DNA from: Buddleja alternifolia
Lineage: Eukaryota; Streptophyta; Magnoliopsida; Lamiales; Scrophulariaceae
NCBI GenBank assembly: GCA_019426215.1
Contig: CM033394.1
Coordinates: 42,406,423-42,470,422 of the forward strand
Reading direction: 5' to 3'
Length of the DNA: 64,000 nucleotides
Below, piece by piece: positions 41,721 through 51,612 of the stretch. A program made the translations under genes and the position numbers. The notes beneath the pieces were generated by a model. The model searched no databases. It saw only the letters and a list, made by a program, of their open reading frames with translations, and was not told the DNA's origin. Positions within the stretch are counted from its first letter, which is position 1; the number at the start of each line of letters is the position of its first letter.

Positions 41721-43136
41721 TTTAATAACGTCTTTATTAAATCTAATGTATGTTTAAACCTGAATATCGAAATAAATCAATTCTTGCACCATTACAAACT
41801 TTGTGAGTCAATCTACATTTTTTGTGTTGAAGTTAAAGCCGGAAAATGTACAGAAAATGTAGAAAAATCATCCCGAAGATGACGAAAAATTATTTTTTTT
41901 CCAAAAAATTCGTATATATATGTCTTTTTTAACATATTGTATATTTTCACCCGGATATCGAAATGAATCAATTCTTATACCGTTACAAACTTTGTGAGTC
42001 AATCTATATTTTTAGTGTTGAAGTCGAAGCCTGAAAATGTACAAAAAATGTCGAAAAACCATCCCGAAGATGATGAAAAATATTTTTTCCGAAAAATCCG
42101 TTCGGTTTTAATATGTTGTATTTTTTCATCCGGATATCAAAATGAATCAATTCTTACACCGTTACAAACTTTGTGAGTCAATATACATTTTTTGTGTTGA
42201 AGTCGAAGCCTGAAAATGTACAAAAAAGGTTGAAAAATCATCCTGAAGATGACGAAAAAATATTTTTTATGGAAAAATCCGTTCCTTTTTAACATATTGT
42301 ATTTTTTCACTCGAATATTGAAATGAATCAATTCTCATACTGTTACAAACTTTGTGAGTCAATCTACATTTTTTGTGTTGAAGTCGAAGCCTGAAAATGT
42401 ACAAAAAAGGTCGAAAAACCATCCCGAAGACGACAACAAAATATTTTTTTCTGAAAAATCCGTATGTTTCTTTTTTTACTTGTCATATTCCTTCATTAAG
42501 GTATCGAAATGAGTCTATTCTTGTGTGGTTACAAAGTTTATATGAAAATCTACAATTTATGTGTTCAAGTCAAAACTCAAAATTGAACGAAAAAGGAAGA
42601 AAAATGAGCCGGAAACATAGACAACGTTATTATTTTCTTTAAAAAATTACTCTAATGTGTCATTTTTTACTTGTTATATTTCTTCACTCGGGTATCAGAA
42701 TGAGTCCATTCTTGTGTGGTTACAAAGTCTATATGAAAGTCTACAATTTATATATTCAAGTCAAAACTCAAAAATGCATGAAAAAAGGAGAAAAATGAGC
42801 GGGAAATAAGGAAAAAAACAAAAAATAAATAACAAAAAAAAATTAAATATTGGCCATTCCGCATTGAGTCAGCGCGGAATGGGCCAATTTTATTAAAAAA
42901 AAATAAAAATTGGCTATTCCGCGCTCGGGCAGCGCGGAATGCCTTTTAATTTTTTTTAAAAAAAATTCTATTCCGCGCTGACGTGGCGTGGAATGTGCTA
43001 TTATCTGAGGACCAATATTTTGTGTATTATTTTCTTAATTTCGATTTAATTTTGTATTATTTTTTTAAAATTCTCAACGTTTGTTGGAAGTATCCACGTA
43101 TATGCAAACATAACGCCTACTTGAATAGCCTGTGTG

Positions 43137-43485
43137 TAGGGGTGTAAATGGATCGAGTCGAGCCGAATGAGTTGTTATTCAAGTTTGTTTGAATTTCAAT
43201 CGAGCTTCAAAATTTTTGTTTGAGATTGTTTGATTGTTAATCGAGTTGAACTCAAACGAGCTTTAATCGAGCCGAACACGAATTGAGCTCGAGTAATTTG
43301 ACTTTTTGTACATGTTTTTATCAATTTTTATTAATCGAGCCGAGATCCAGCCGAGTTTCAAAACTTATCAAACACAAAAAGTTATTCAAGTTTGGTTTGA
43401 TATGCTGACGAACAGAGCTCAAACGAGCTTTTAGCGAACGAGCTCGAGTCGAGTATCGAGTAGCTTGGTTCGTCTTTCAGCCCTA
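43137..43485. mobile_element. hAT MITE, 349 bp
   Basis: Exact 8-bp duplication CCTGTGTG at 43129-43136 and 43486-43493. The ends are TAGGGGTGTAAATGG and ...TTTCAGCCCTA, a short imperfect inverted repeat, with many subterminal CGAGC/GCTCG words (GAGCTCGAGT, CGAGCCGA). No transposase. It lies 61 bp from the giant foldback element. Confidence 0.85.
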
Positions 43486-43493
43486 CCTGTGTG

Positions 43494-44298
43494 TTTTTAT
43501 TATTTTATTATTATTATTTTTATATAATTCTAAACCACATTTGAAGTTTTGTTTAAATGCATATAAATCCATCCAGCTTTCTAAATTACATTACCTCCGC
43601 TAAAGTTTGTTGTCATTTATGGAAGAAATCAATTTGGGCTTTGCTTACTTCCAGCTCATCTTATTATTCCGTGGCACGTTAGATATAGCAGCCCGTTTGT
43701 GGTCAACATTTGGAGTCAATTATATAGTTGACCAAACCTTCAGGGACTCATGTGCAAGTAGGGTTGATACATAGCTAATATTCTTTTTTTTTTTTTTTTG
43801 ATAATTATACATATCTAATATTCACTCTCTCACAACTCACATAAGTTTTCTCTTCTCTAAAACCTTCTAACGACACTTTTGCTCTCTACTATAGAGTTTT
43901 CTTCCCTTCATAGCAGAATTCTTGTCTGCTAGAATTCTCCTCCAGTTTATTAGATTTCTTGTAAATTAGTTTTAATTCTTTTGTTTTCTATCTAGTTATG
44001 ATCATAGTTAGAGTTGTTTTCCTTTAAATTCTTGTTGGTATCATTCAAGTTTGGTTTGTAATGTTGTTTAACATTTTCAATAAAATGAGTTCTTTCTTTT
44101 TCTAACATCATTTTACATATATATGCCATCGTTTATCCTCGCTAATGAAAAAGGTGGAGTTCAACAAATAAAGATACCAAGATTAATTTAGGGTCCCTTT
44201 GATGTTATGTAAATAAAATACAGAAAGACAGCCTGAAGCTTGTCAAAATTTACAGAAATTCCTGTGAACTTTATTCAAATTACTCTAGTTTTCCTTGA
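43494..44298. other. No gene recognised
   Basis: Contains a run of T at 43784-43799 with near-duplicate flanks (see findings). The text around 43870-44110 (CT-rich leader style, ending TTCAATAAAATGAGTTC) resembles an LTR R/U5 region, but no ends were found. The duplicated word ACATA-CTAATATTC is the only clear structure. Confidence 0.35.
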
Positions 44299-44307
44299 AA
44301 TTAATTA

Positions 44308-44560
44308 GGGATAATTACACTCACACCCCCTTAATGATGGAGTAATTACCCAAACCTCCCATTACTAATTGATAATTACAAACACACCCCCTCAGGGGGT
44401 CTATTTGCAGGGGGTGCAATTGTAAAAATTGTTATACACAGGGGTCACAATTGTAATATATTAATTTTTAACATGAAGGGGTGCGTTTGTAATTATCAAT
44501 TAGTGAGGGGAGGTTTGTGTAATTACCCCATCATTGAGGAGGTGTGAGTGTAATTATCCC
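44308..44560. mobile_element. Mutator-like MITE, 253 bp, exact 9-bp duplication
   Basis: Ends GGGATAATTACACTCACACC and the reversed right end, identical over that length. Flanked by AATTAATTA on both sides (44299-44307 and 44561-44569). The arms also pair internally through AATTGATAATTACAAACAC, with a central CCCCCTCAGGGGGTCTATTT. Same family as 17819-18078; its terminus also resembles the 4.4-kb element at 29273. Confidence 0.9.
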
Positions 44561-44689
44561 AATTAATTATATATCTTATTCTTAATTACTTGATATAAAT
44601 ATTAATATCTCAAATACTAATAACACCTTATCTTCTGTTTTTCGAATAAATGACCACGGCGGGTGTTGTTGCCTACTTGTCTCTCTAGC

Positions 44690-44846
44690 TGTTAAGGTAT
44701 AAATTTCCCTTGAGGTTTGTATTATTAATCAAAGGTATATATAGAGGTTTACAAGAGAGACATAATATAAATGTAACTATCGATAAAGGTAAACCTAAAC
44801 TAATAAGGAAACTAATAACAATGCTATAATAATAATAACGTTAACA
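44690..44846 (-). repeat. 3' LTR of the copia element
   Basis: On the minus strand TGTTAACGTT...ACCTTAACA. Contains CTATATATACC as a TATA-type box. The pol frame stops inside its first six bases. Confidence 0.95.
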
Positions 44847-46095
44847 CTCCCCCGCAGTCGAAACGACAGGTGATCGAACGTTGAGACTAGTGCGAAAATC
44901 ATCAAAAAGCGAGGAAGGAAGACCTTTGGTGAAGATGTCGGCAAACTGACGAGCAGAGGGAACATGCAAAACACGAACCTCACCTAAGGAAACCTTTTCA
45001 CGCACAAAGTGTAAATCCAATTCAATATGTTTAGTGCGTTGATGTTGTACTGGATTAGAAGAGAGATAGACAGAGCTAATATTATCACAGTAGACGAGAG
45101 TAGCCTTTTGAAGAGGACAATGAAGCTCAAGAAGGAGATTACGGAGCCAAGCCGTTTCAGCAATAGCATTGGCGACACCACGATACTCGGCTTCTGCACT
45201 AGAGCGAGAAACAATAGGCTTACGTTTGGAGGACCAAGAGATGAGATTTGCGCCAAGGAAGACACAATAGCTGGAGGTAGAACGACGAGTAGTAGGGCAA
45301 CCAGCCCAATCGGCATCAGAATATGATATAAGCTGAGACGCGGACGAAGAAGAGGAAAGCGAGAGACCATGAGAGATAGTACCACGAAGATAACGAAGAA
45401 CACTTTTAAGTGCATGCATGTGGTTGTCACGGGGATCGTGCATAAAAAGACAAAGCTGCTGAACGGCAAAAGAGAGATCAGGGCGAGTGAAAGTCAGATA
45501 CTGAAGGGCACCAGCGAGACTACGATAGAGAGTGGGATCAGAGAAAGGAGGACTAGAAGAGGCCGAGAGCTTTGACTGAGTGTCGCTGGTAGAAGTGGGA
45601 TTACACTGAGACATGTTGGTCTGTTCGAGAATTTCATGAGCAAACTTTTCTTGAGAGAGAAAGAGACCAGAAGATAAACGAGAAACGAAGATACCAAGAA
45701 AGTAATGGAGAGGACCAAGATCGGTCATGGCAAACTCAGAGGAAAGAAGAGATGTGAGCTGAGAGAGAAGAGAAGATGATGAAGCAGTAAGAACGATGTC
45801 ATCAACATATAGCAGAAGATAGGCAGTCGAAGAGCCGTGACGGTAGATGAAGAGAGAAGTGTCAGCACGACTGCTGATGAAGCCTAGAGAAGAAATGTAA
45901 GTGGCAAAACGAAGATGCCAAGCACGAGGGGCCTGCTTAAGATCATAGAGAGCTTTCTTGAGATGACAGACATGGTTGGGAAAGTCGGGATGAGAGTAGC
46001 CAGGAGGTTGCTTCATATGAACAGATTCAGACAGATGACCATGAAGGAAAGCATTTTTGACATCGAGTTGACGAAGGGGCCAGGAACGAGAGATA
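44841..46095 (-). pseudogene. Copia pol, C-terminal part: RT palm to RNase H
   Basis: The frame opens at the junction with the nested element (46095) with ISRSWPLRQLDVKNAFLHG, then MKQPPGY, LKKALYDLKQAPRAWH, the catalytic YVDD in LLLYVDDIVLTA, LGPLHYFLGI, RPDLSFAVQQL, and RNase H motifs SYSDADWAGCP, SRSSAEAEYRGVA and HIELDLHFVRE. This 3' piece is free of stops over about 415 codons and ends GEC-stop, the TGTTAA being the first bases of the 3' LTR. In a whole element it copies the RNA into cDNA and removes the template. Separated from its N-terminal half by 6.9 kb, it is inactive here. Confidence 0.9.
44847..44856 (-). other. Polypurine tract of the copia element
   Basis: The minus strand reads TGCGGGGGAG directly before the 3' LTR. 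The expected place and composition for plus-strand priming. Confidence 0.8.
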
Positions 46096-46100
46096 GCTAT

Positions 46101-47440
46101 TGATAGGAAATTTCATGTTAAGATTTTGATGATGACAACTAGGAATTTTGTTAAACCCCAAAGTTATGTACGCTTAAATTTCATAGATAGTTGTATAAGC
46201 GTTTGAACATTAGAAATGTATAGGCTCTATTTTATCTTTTACTTTTGACATTCTTAGATCAAGAAGTCGGTTAGATTAAGCGTTTGATACTTTCTGAGTG
46301 AGCTTATCAAGAAGGTGAAATCTGAAGACTTCAAGCGTCCAAGAAATCAATAGTGAATGAAGTTTGAAGAAGTTTACTCTAAGCGCCTGACATGTTCTGA
46401 GTGAGGTGTCAAGTAACGAAGACTGAAGACTCCTCAAGCGTCTACACTTCTAAATGAAGTCTGAAGACTTTTCCAAACGTCCAAACATTAAATAGTCCTC
46501 CAGATTAAATGGAACTTTCAGCTCCTGAATGAAGCGTCTATCAAATGACAAATATTCTCCTGAAGCGTCAGATCGGAAGGAGTTTAATGCAAATATTCTC
46601 AGAGCATTAAAATCCAACGGGCATTTATTTCAAATGCATTAAATGTGATAAGCACTTTCAGACGTATGGAGAAGCCACCCTATTGGTCTGTCAATTATTC
46701 AAAGACTGTAGCACCAACTTTTGTGCAGCAGATTTTAAGGAAAAAAGACAAAAGTTGTTCACTCGCGGAAGTGAGAGACACGCGCCCTTGCATGTGTCAA
46801 ACGGACACTTTTTCCAAGAATGCCTATAAATAGAATTTCAACAACAAGCCAAACATAGAGAGAACAATTATCAAGTCGAATTGCTGTTGCATTGAAGTCT
46901 CATTCCTTACAATCTCAGAAAAGCCAAACTTCCAAGAAATTATTCTCTTTGCTTTTCTTCCAATCCTGAGACAGTCAACCCAATATCTCAAACATTCTTT
47001 TCGAAGAAACTACACTACTACTGAGATATTTCCAGTTGTTTGAACTTCATCAAAATCAAACAAAACCTTTTTAGAAAAACCCCTATCCAAGCCTCGCGAT
47101 CTGTGTGAAGTCGAAGTTGGATACTTGCCATATTTCTGGGTGAAAGAAGCAAGGGGATTGAAGTGATTTGGAGCAGAAATCTGTGTGATCAAGGAGCTCA
47201 AGTCATCGACATCCATCTCTCCCTAATTTGTAGAAGATTATGTGTGATTCTTTGAGAATCATTTTAGTGGATTGCCTCCAAGTGTTCGAGGAGAAGAAGG
47301 ACGTAGTTGGGATTACACCACCCAACGAACCTTACAAATATTGTGTCATTTACTTTTCAGTCAATTCTTTTATCTATCATATCATTGCGTAAACTGATTA
47401 AGTAGAACACAGTCAAAATCTAAGCAACTAAGAAACTTCT
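46101..47440 (+). repeat. Left LTR of nested element, 3' end missing
   Basis: Matches 51544-52640 from position 46368 on. TATA box GCCTATAAATAGA at 46822-46834. The last about 320 bp of the LTR, present in the right copy (52640-52964), are missing; the text switches at about 47440 in a CTTCTT context. Confidence 0.85.
46822..46834 (+). promoter_or_regulatory. TATA box in nested-element LTR (left)
   Basis: GCCTATAAATAGA, conserved in the right LTR near 52017 (GCCTATAAATAAA). Transcription would run rightward, which since the inversion is antisense to the big ORF. Confidence 0.55.
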
Positions 47441-47681
47441 TGGACGCTTGAAGTTTTCAGATTTCGCCGTCTTGATAAACTCACTCAGAAAGTATCAAAC
47501 GCTTAATCTAACCGACTTCTTGATCTAAGAATGTCAAAAGTAAAAGATAAAATAGAGCCTATACATTTCTAATGTTCAAATGCTTATACAAGTATCTATG
47601 AAATTTAAGCGTACATAACTTTGGGGTCTAACAAAATTCCTAATTGTCATCATCAAAATCATAACATGAAATTTCCTATCA
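47441..47681 (-). repeat. Inverted piece of LTR start
   Basis: The reverse complement starts TGATAGGAAATTTCATGTTA and follows 46101-46345 with few differences. It is the first 240 bp of the right-hand LTR, carried along by the inversion. Confidence 0.9.
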
Positions 47682-47700
47682 ATTTTTCCCTTTTTAATGA
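47682..47700 (-). other. Polypurine tract of nested element
   Basis: The minus strand reads ATTAAAAAGGGAAAAAT immediately before the inverted LTR start, the normal arrangement before a 3' LTR. It shows that the ORF and this LTR start were originally colinear. Confidence 0.75.
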
Positions 47701-47901
47701 TGGCAATACTCACTCTTTTATAGTTCAAGAGTTACGGTAGCCAAAGTTAATAAGCGTTATGTTAGTAAGTTAGAGTTAGTTAAGCTTCAACGAGATGTTT
47801 CAGCTGAAAAAATGTACTTTATATATATTCGGAGAATTCATACATTTTACAAACTGTGTAGAAACAAAAGAGAAGATTAAATTACAAAGAACTATCATGA
47901 T

Positions 47902-50900
47902 CTACTTTCTTCTGGTAAGATTTCGTCGTCTGATCATTTCTATTCTGATGGCTTCTTCGATGAGATCTTGAAGGGTGATCATTATCTGATGATCTCTGTC
48001 AATTATGAAGCGATTTTCCCTTTTTCTCCTTGTTTCATACATTTTATGCCGTCGATCCCATTCGGATGGATCAATACCCATATGCCTAAGCACTGCTCTG
48101 AACGCTTGAGAGAAGTCAGAGAACTCCATTTCCACAGCCAAGTCTTGAGGAGTAGTAAGCTCTGGAAGTGGCGCTCGCTCCATCGGTATATTGAATTGTT
48201 CAAGTAACGCTTGAGATGGCACAGGTATATCTGCTCTGAAAGCGATGGGAGGAAAACCAGTTCTTCTACTAGGAATTCCCGTGGCGGCAACCCATGAAGG
48301 GTAATTGGATTCGGGAAAAGGAGGAGGAGGTGGCAAGAAGACAAAATCTTGTGGATTTTTCGGCTCTGGACGCTTCACTTCTTGGCGCTTAGAACTTGAT
48401 TGAGCTCTTGAAAGAAATGCTTTCCTCTTTTCCCCCTTATTGCCATCATCAGCCTTTAATGCATTTTCAGTAAGAATGGCAATTTGAGCAGCCATTTGGG
48501 CCATGGATGCAGCCAACGCATCAAACTTTGCTTCAAGAGATTCTTTCACTGCAATCTGATTGGCTGCAAGTCCATCGATCATCGTCGGCATATGAAAAAT
48601 AGCGGCATCTACGGCAGCATCAGCAGCTCCGCGCATATGAGCAACTTGAGCGCTCATATTCTCTTTCTCGATCTTAGCCAAGTCTTCCTTGATCGAGTGA
48701 AGAGATTCTGCATGATTTGATGCTTGAGCGTTCATCTCTTCCAACGCGTCAGTGAAGAGAGGCACAAATGTTTGAAGCACATTCTGAGAGGTAGCTTGTT
48801 GTTTAAATTTTGAAGTGTGCTTTAGTGACTCGAGAGATGGTTTTTGAAATTCTGGATCGAATACAGACTGATGAATTTCCATCCCAGCAGGCTCAGGAAC
48901 AGTTGAAGTTGAAGCGTCAGGCACAGCCTCTGGTTGAGACGCTTGAACTGGTTCCACTATTGGCGCTAAGGCAACTTCTGCATCAGATGTGGAAGGTAAA
49001 GAAGGGACAGTAGTTAGATAACTAAAGTCAGAGAATCTGAAGTTGAGCCTTCCAAAATCTGAATCAGCATACTCCGTTGAGGAACTGTTGATTAACTCAT
49101 TTACTCGAGAAACAGGAATGGTCGAGAAATCCCTTAAGGTTCGGATTGGAGTGTCCAGTGCTATGACCCATCCTGGTCCTAAGATCTGAAGCATGTGATT
49201 AACAAAGATCTTGCACCGTGGAGCCTTAATAAAGAATAGAGCATCATCACGTGGAGTGAATGAGAAACGTAGCACTCTATCTTTTGGCATCTTCGATGGA
49301 CGCTCAGAATCTGATATGTACATTGCCATGTATTCTTCAACGTAAGGCAGGGCTGCACGCGAGATGTCCAAATTTCTCTCGAGTAAAGAGAGTACATAGT
49401 TATAGTGTTCTATCAGTTCCTGTCGGAAAGAGGAGAGCAATGGATACCCAAAAAGAGGTCTGATAATGGATCCATTTGGCTTTCTTAGATATGCAGTGAA
49501 GACGTTGTCGAAATCCCGTAACGGAGGGAGCATCTTCAACATATGTCTGATGTTGTCTTCCTGCTGGCCAGGTGTAAGCGTCAAATCTGAAATAGGCTTT
49601 GTTCCGCTTGTTAACGCTTTACCACAATAATTGATTGGCAAATCTGCAATCCTAGCCAACGCTTCACGCAGAAAGTGTTCAATTGGTTGACGGAAAGATG
49701 ATAAGAGAGCAAGTGGGCCAACTCTTGCTTCTCGGTGCTGTAAGCAATATCGGGCAAATTGTCTTCTTTTATCTACCATTCCGAGTGTGAACAGGTGAGG
49801 TTCCTTGACCAGTTCTTCAAACTTGTAACGCTGGCCGACGTAGGTTTCACACCAGGTAACCTCATTCATGCAGAAGGTTGTGCCTGCATCCAGAATGGCA
49901 TGAACGCCTTCATGATGAATATCTCCGATGGCTTCAAAGCGATGCTTATCAGGCTGATAGTTTGCATTCAGGACGCTTTGTAAGAAGTAATCAGCCTCCT
50001 CTCGAATAAGAGCATTTAGAGAGGCAGGACGCTCACCGATATAAGGATTTTTATTCTTCCACAATCTTAGGGGATTTGGAAGACTCGTATTAGCAGCACT
50101 GTGCACGACTGTAGGAAAGTGGGAATAACTTTCTTTGTTTAAAATTTCATCTTCAGGATTTAAAAACTCCACAGGTAGACGCTCATAGGCCCTAATCTTG
50201 TAGTTTCTTGGAGCAAAACATGAAGGCTTACTGCATCCCATATCCAGAAAGTAAGCTAAGTCCACATCCCCTTGTGGAATTTTATCAGTACCCCGTTTTT
50301 CAAAAATCTGTATATAAGCTGGGGTAGGTGGTAGAGGATCTCCATTGGCCAGTGCCAAGTAGTATGCAAATTCAACACTTGTGACTTCATTGCTAAACAG
50401 CATTTCCACAAGAGCTCGATCTCTATCAATTATCTTGGCTAAATCATTTTCAGCGACGATGTAGCGTTCTTCATTATAGCCAGCTGGAATGAATTCTTCT
50501 TCAGGGACTGGAGGCATGAAGTTGACAGAGTGATCAATTGTTCTGGAGGGGTCCAGACTGAAGAAGTGCCTTGGCACAGGAGAACTCTCTATTGATTTTG
50601 TAGCGTCTTCAGCAATGCTCTGATCTTCTGAGATTGCCTCTGCTGTAATCAATGTTGTTGGTGGTGGGGAAGCTTCCTCTGAGATAGGCTCCTCAATGTC
50701 CAAAGTCATGCTTCTGACAACATCTTTGGCAATGGCCACCACTTCAGTCAAGTTGACATCCAGATGGACATCAGTTGACGCTTCAGCCGCAGTTGGAATA
50801 AGAGCCGAGAGAGAAACATCCTCTATAAGAGCAGGATCTTCTACAGATGTAGGAACGAAAGAGCTGTGGGAAAAAATAAACTTACCCTGAGAACTTGTCT

Positions 50901-51612
50901 CAACAACAATACTCTGAGCGCTTGGCTTAGCAGCAACTTGAGCGCTTGGCTCAACAGTCTCAGGCTCTTCAGGAACAGGAGCAGCCCGACGCTTGATTGT
51001 CCTGGAGCGCTTGAATATTTTCTTCACGTTGACTTCTTCAACGAGCTTAAACACTTGAGCAGGAGGAGCAGCAGCTGGTTCATCAAATTCGATTTGTTTG
51101 ATGATTCCTTCCAGCTTCCTTCGCTTTAGAGATAACTTGTCCTGTGCATCCTCATCAGTTTCCTCATCAACCTTTTGAGTAGAAGGGACAAATTGAACCT
51201 TGGGCTTTCTTGGAGCCCTCTTCTTGGTAACAGTCGGACGCTTCACGGCTTCTTCTGGAACTGGACGCTCAGTTTCCTCATCGGACGCTTGACGTACTTC
51301 CAGACGCTCAGATAGTGGTTTAGCAGCACCACCAATTTTGGGAGGATTAAAGAGATTGTTTATAATCCTTCTTCCCAGCAACTTTGACTTATTCAACGGA
51401 AGACCAGACGAGTATACACACTGCGATTTGTACAGCAGGTCACTTAGAACAAGCCCATAAGGTTTATTCGAGGCGCTTAAACAGTCCCGAAATCTTCCAA
51501 AGATGTACTCACTCCAGTTGATCTTGATGTTGAGGAGGTTAAAGAAGTTTACTCTAAGCGCCTGACATGTTCTGAGTGAGGTGTCAAGTAACGAAGACTG
51601 ACGACTCCTCAA
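47902..51612 (-). CDS. Unrecognised 1236-codon ORF of nested LTR element
   Basis: The longest open frame in the window, without a stop. Its first about 23 codons (51612 to about 51543) are antisense LTR sequence joined by the inversion, so the native N-terminus is lost and the ATG is accidental. From there: a short hydrophobic/basic block with INWSEYIFGRF; a long Pro/Glu/Ala/Val-rich acidic region (about residues 95-350) with basic clusters KKRAPRKPK and KRRKLEG that could be nuclear signals; a probably folded middle (about 360-860) in which PLALLSSFRQ-x-IEH and PLLSSFRQELIEH form an internal repeat; an Ala-rich heptad-like coiled coil (about 950-1060); FLPPPPPFPESNYPSW; and a basic C-terminus. 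No RT, integrase, protease or RNase H motif is seen. It lies next to the polypurine tract, where env-like ORFs of Sireviruses sit, but here it replaces all of gag-pol. Function unknown. Confidence 0.75.
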   Translation of the reverse strand: MRSRQSSLLDTSLRTCQALRVNFFNLLNIKINWSEYIFGRFRDCLSASNKPYGLVLSDLLYKSQCVYSSGLPLNKSKLLGRRIINNLFNPPKIGGAAKPLSERLEVRQASDEETERPVPEEAVKRPTVTKKRAPRKPKVQFVPSTQKVDEETDEDAQDKLSLKRRKLEGIIKQIEFDEPAAAPPAQVFKLVEEVNVKKIFKRSRTIKRRAAPVPEEPETVEPSAQVAAKPSAQSIVVETSSQGKFIFSHSSFVPTSVEDPALIEDVSLSALIPTAAEASTDVHLDVNLTEVVAIAKDVVRSMTLDIEEPISEEASPPPTTLITAEAISEDQSIAEDATKSIESSPVPRHFFSLDPSRTIDHSVNFMPPVPEEEFIPAGYNEERYIVAENDLAKIIDRDRALVEMLFSNEVTSVEFAYYLALANGDPLPPTPAYIQIFEKRGTDKIPQGDVDLAYFLDMGCSKPSCFAPRNYKIRAYERLPVEFLNPEDEILNKESYSHFPTVVHSAANTSLPNPLRLWKNKNPYIGERPASLNALIREEADYFLQSVLNANYQPDKHRFEAIGDIHHEGVHAILDAGTTFCMNEVTWCETYVGQRYKFEELVKEPHLFTLGMVDKRRQFARYCLQHREARVGPLALLSSFRQPIEHFLREALARIADLPINYCGKALTSGTKPISDLTLTPGQQEDNIRHMLKMLPPLRDFDNVFTAYLRKPNGSIIRPLFGYPLLSSFRQELIEHYNYVLSLLERNLDISRAALPYVEEYMAMYISDSERPSKMPKDRVLRFSFTPRDDALFFIKAPRCKIFVNHMLQILGPGWVIALDTPIRTLRDFSTIPVSRVNELINSSSTEYADSDFGRLNFRFSDFSYLTTVPSLPSTSDAEVALAPIVEPVQASQPEAVPDASTSTVPEPAGMEIHQSVFDPEFQKPSLESLKHTSKFKQQATSQNVLQTFVPLFTDALEEMNAQASNHAESLHSIKEDLAKIEKENMSAQVAHMRGAADAAVDAAIFHMPTMIDGLAANQIAVKESLEAKFDALAASMAQMAAQIAILTENALKADDGNKGEKRKAFLSRAQSSSKRQEVKRPEPKNPQDFVFLPPPPPFPESNYPSWVAATGIPSRRTGFPPIAFRADIPVPSQALLEQFNIPMERAPLPELTTPQDLAVEMEFSDFSQAFRAVLRHMGIDPSEWDRRHKMYETRRKRENRFIIDRDHQIMITLQDLIEEAIRIEMIRRRNLTRRK

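Larger units (their letters stand above)
40347..43075. mobile_element. Giant foldback element: 2.7-kb near-palindrome with 10-bp duplication
   Basis: The left end GAGAATTTTAAAAAAATAAT and the reversed right end GAGAATTTTAAAAAAATAAT match, and nearly the whole left arm (40347 to about 41720) is repeated inverted in the right arm (about 41758-43075), leaving a spacer of only about 36 bp. The flanks AACGTTTGTT (40337-40346 and 43076-43085) are an exact 10-bp duplication, pointing to Mutator-type transposition (compare the FARE foldback elements of Arabidopsis). Each arm has an outer part with hairpin-forming TTCCGCGCCACGTCAGCGCG blocks and an inner tandem array of about 180-bp units. No transposase. 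The frames inside are by-products of the repeat. Confidence 0.9.

Noticed and set aside
46101..47681. A single LTR beginning TGATAGG and ending CCTATCA
   Set aside because: The right part is an inverted copy of the LTR start next to a polypurine tract, so the apparent unit is a product of the inversion and not a true LTR.
45027..50890. Many plus-strand frames across the copia element and the nested ORF
   Set aside because: Opposite-strand shadows of pol and of the 1236-codon frame.
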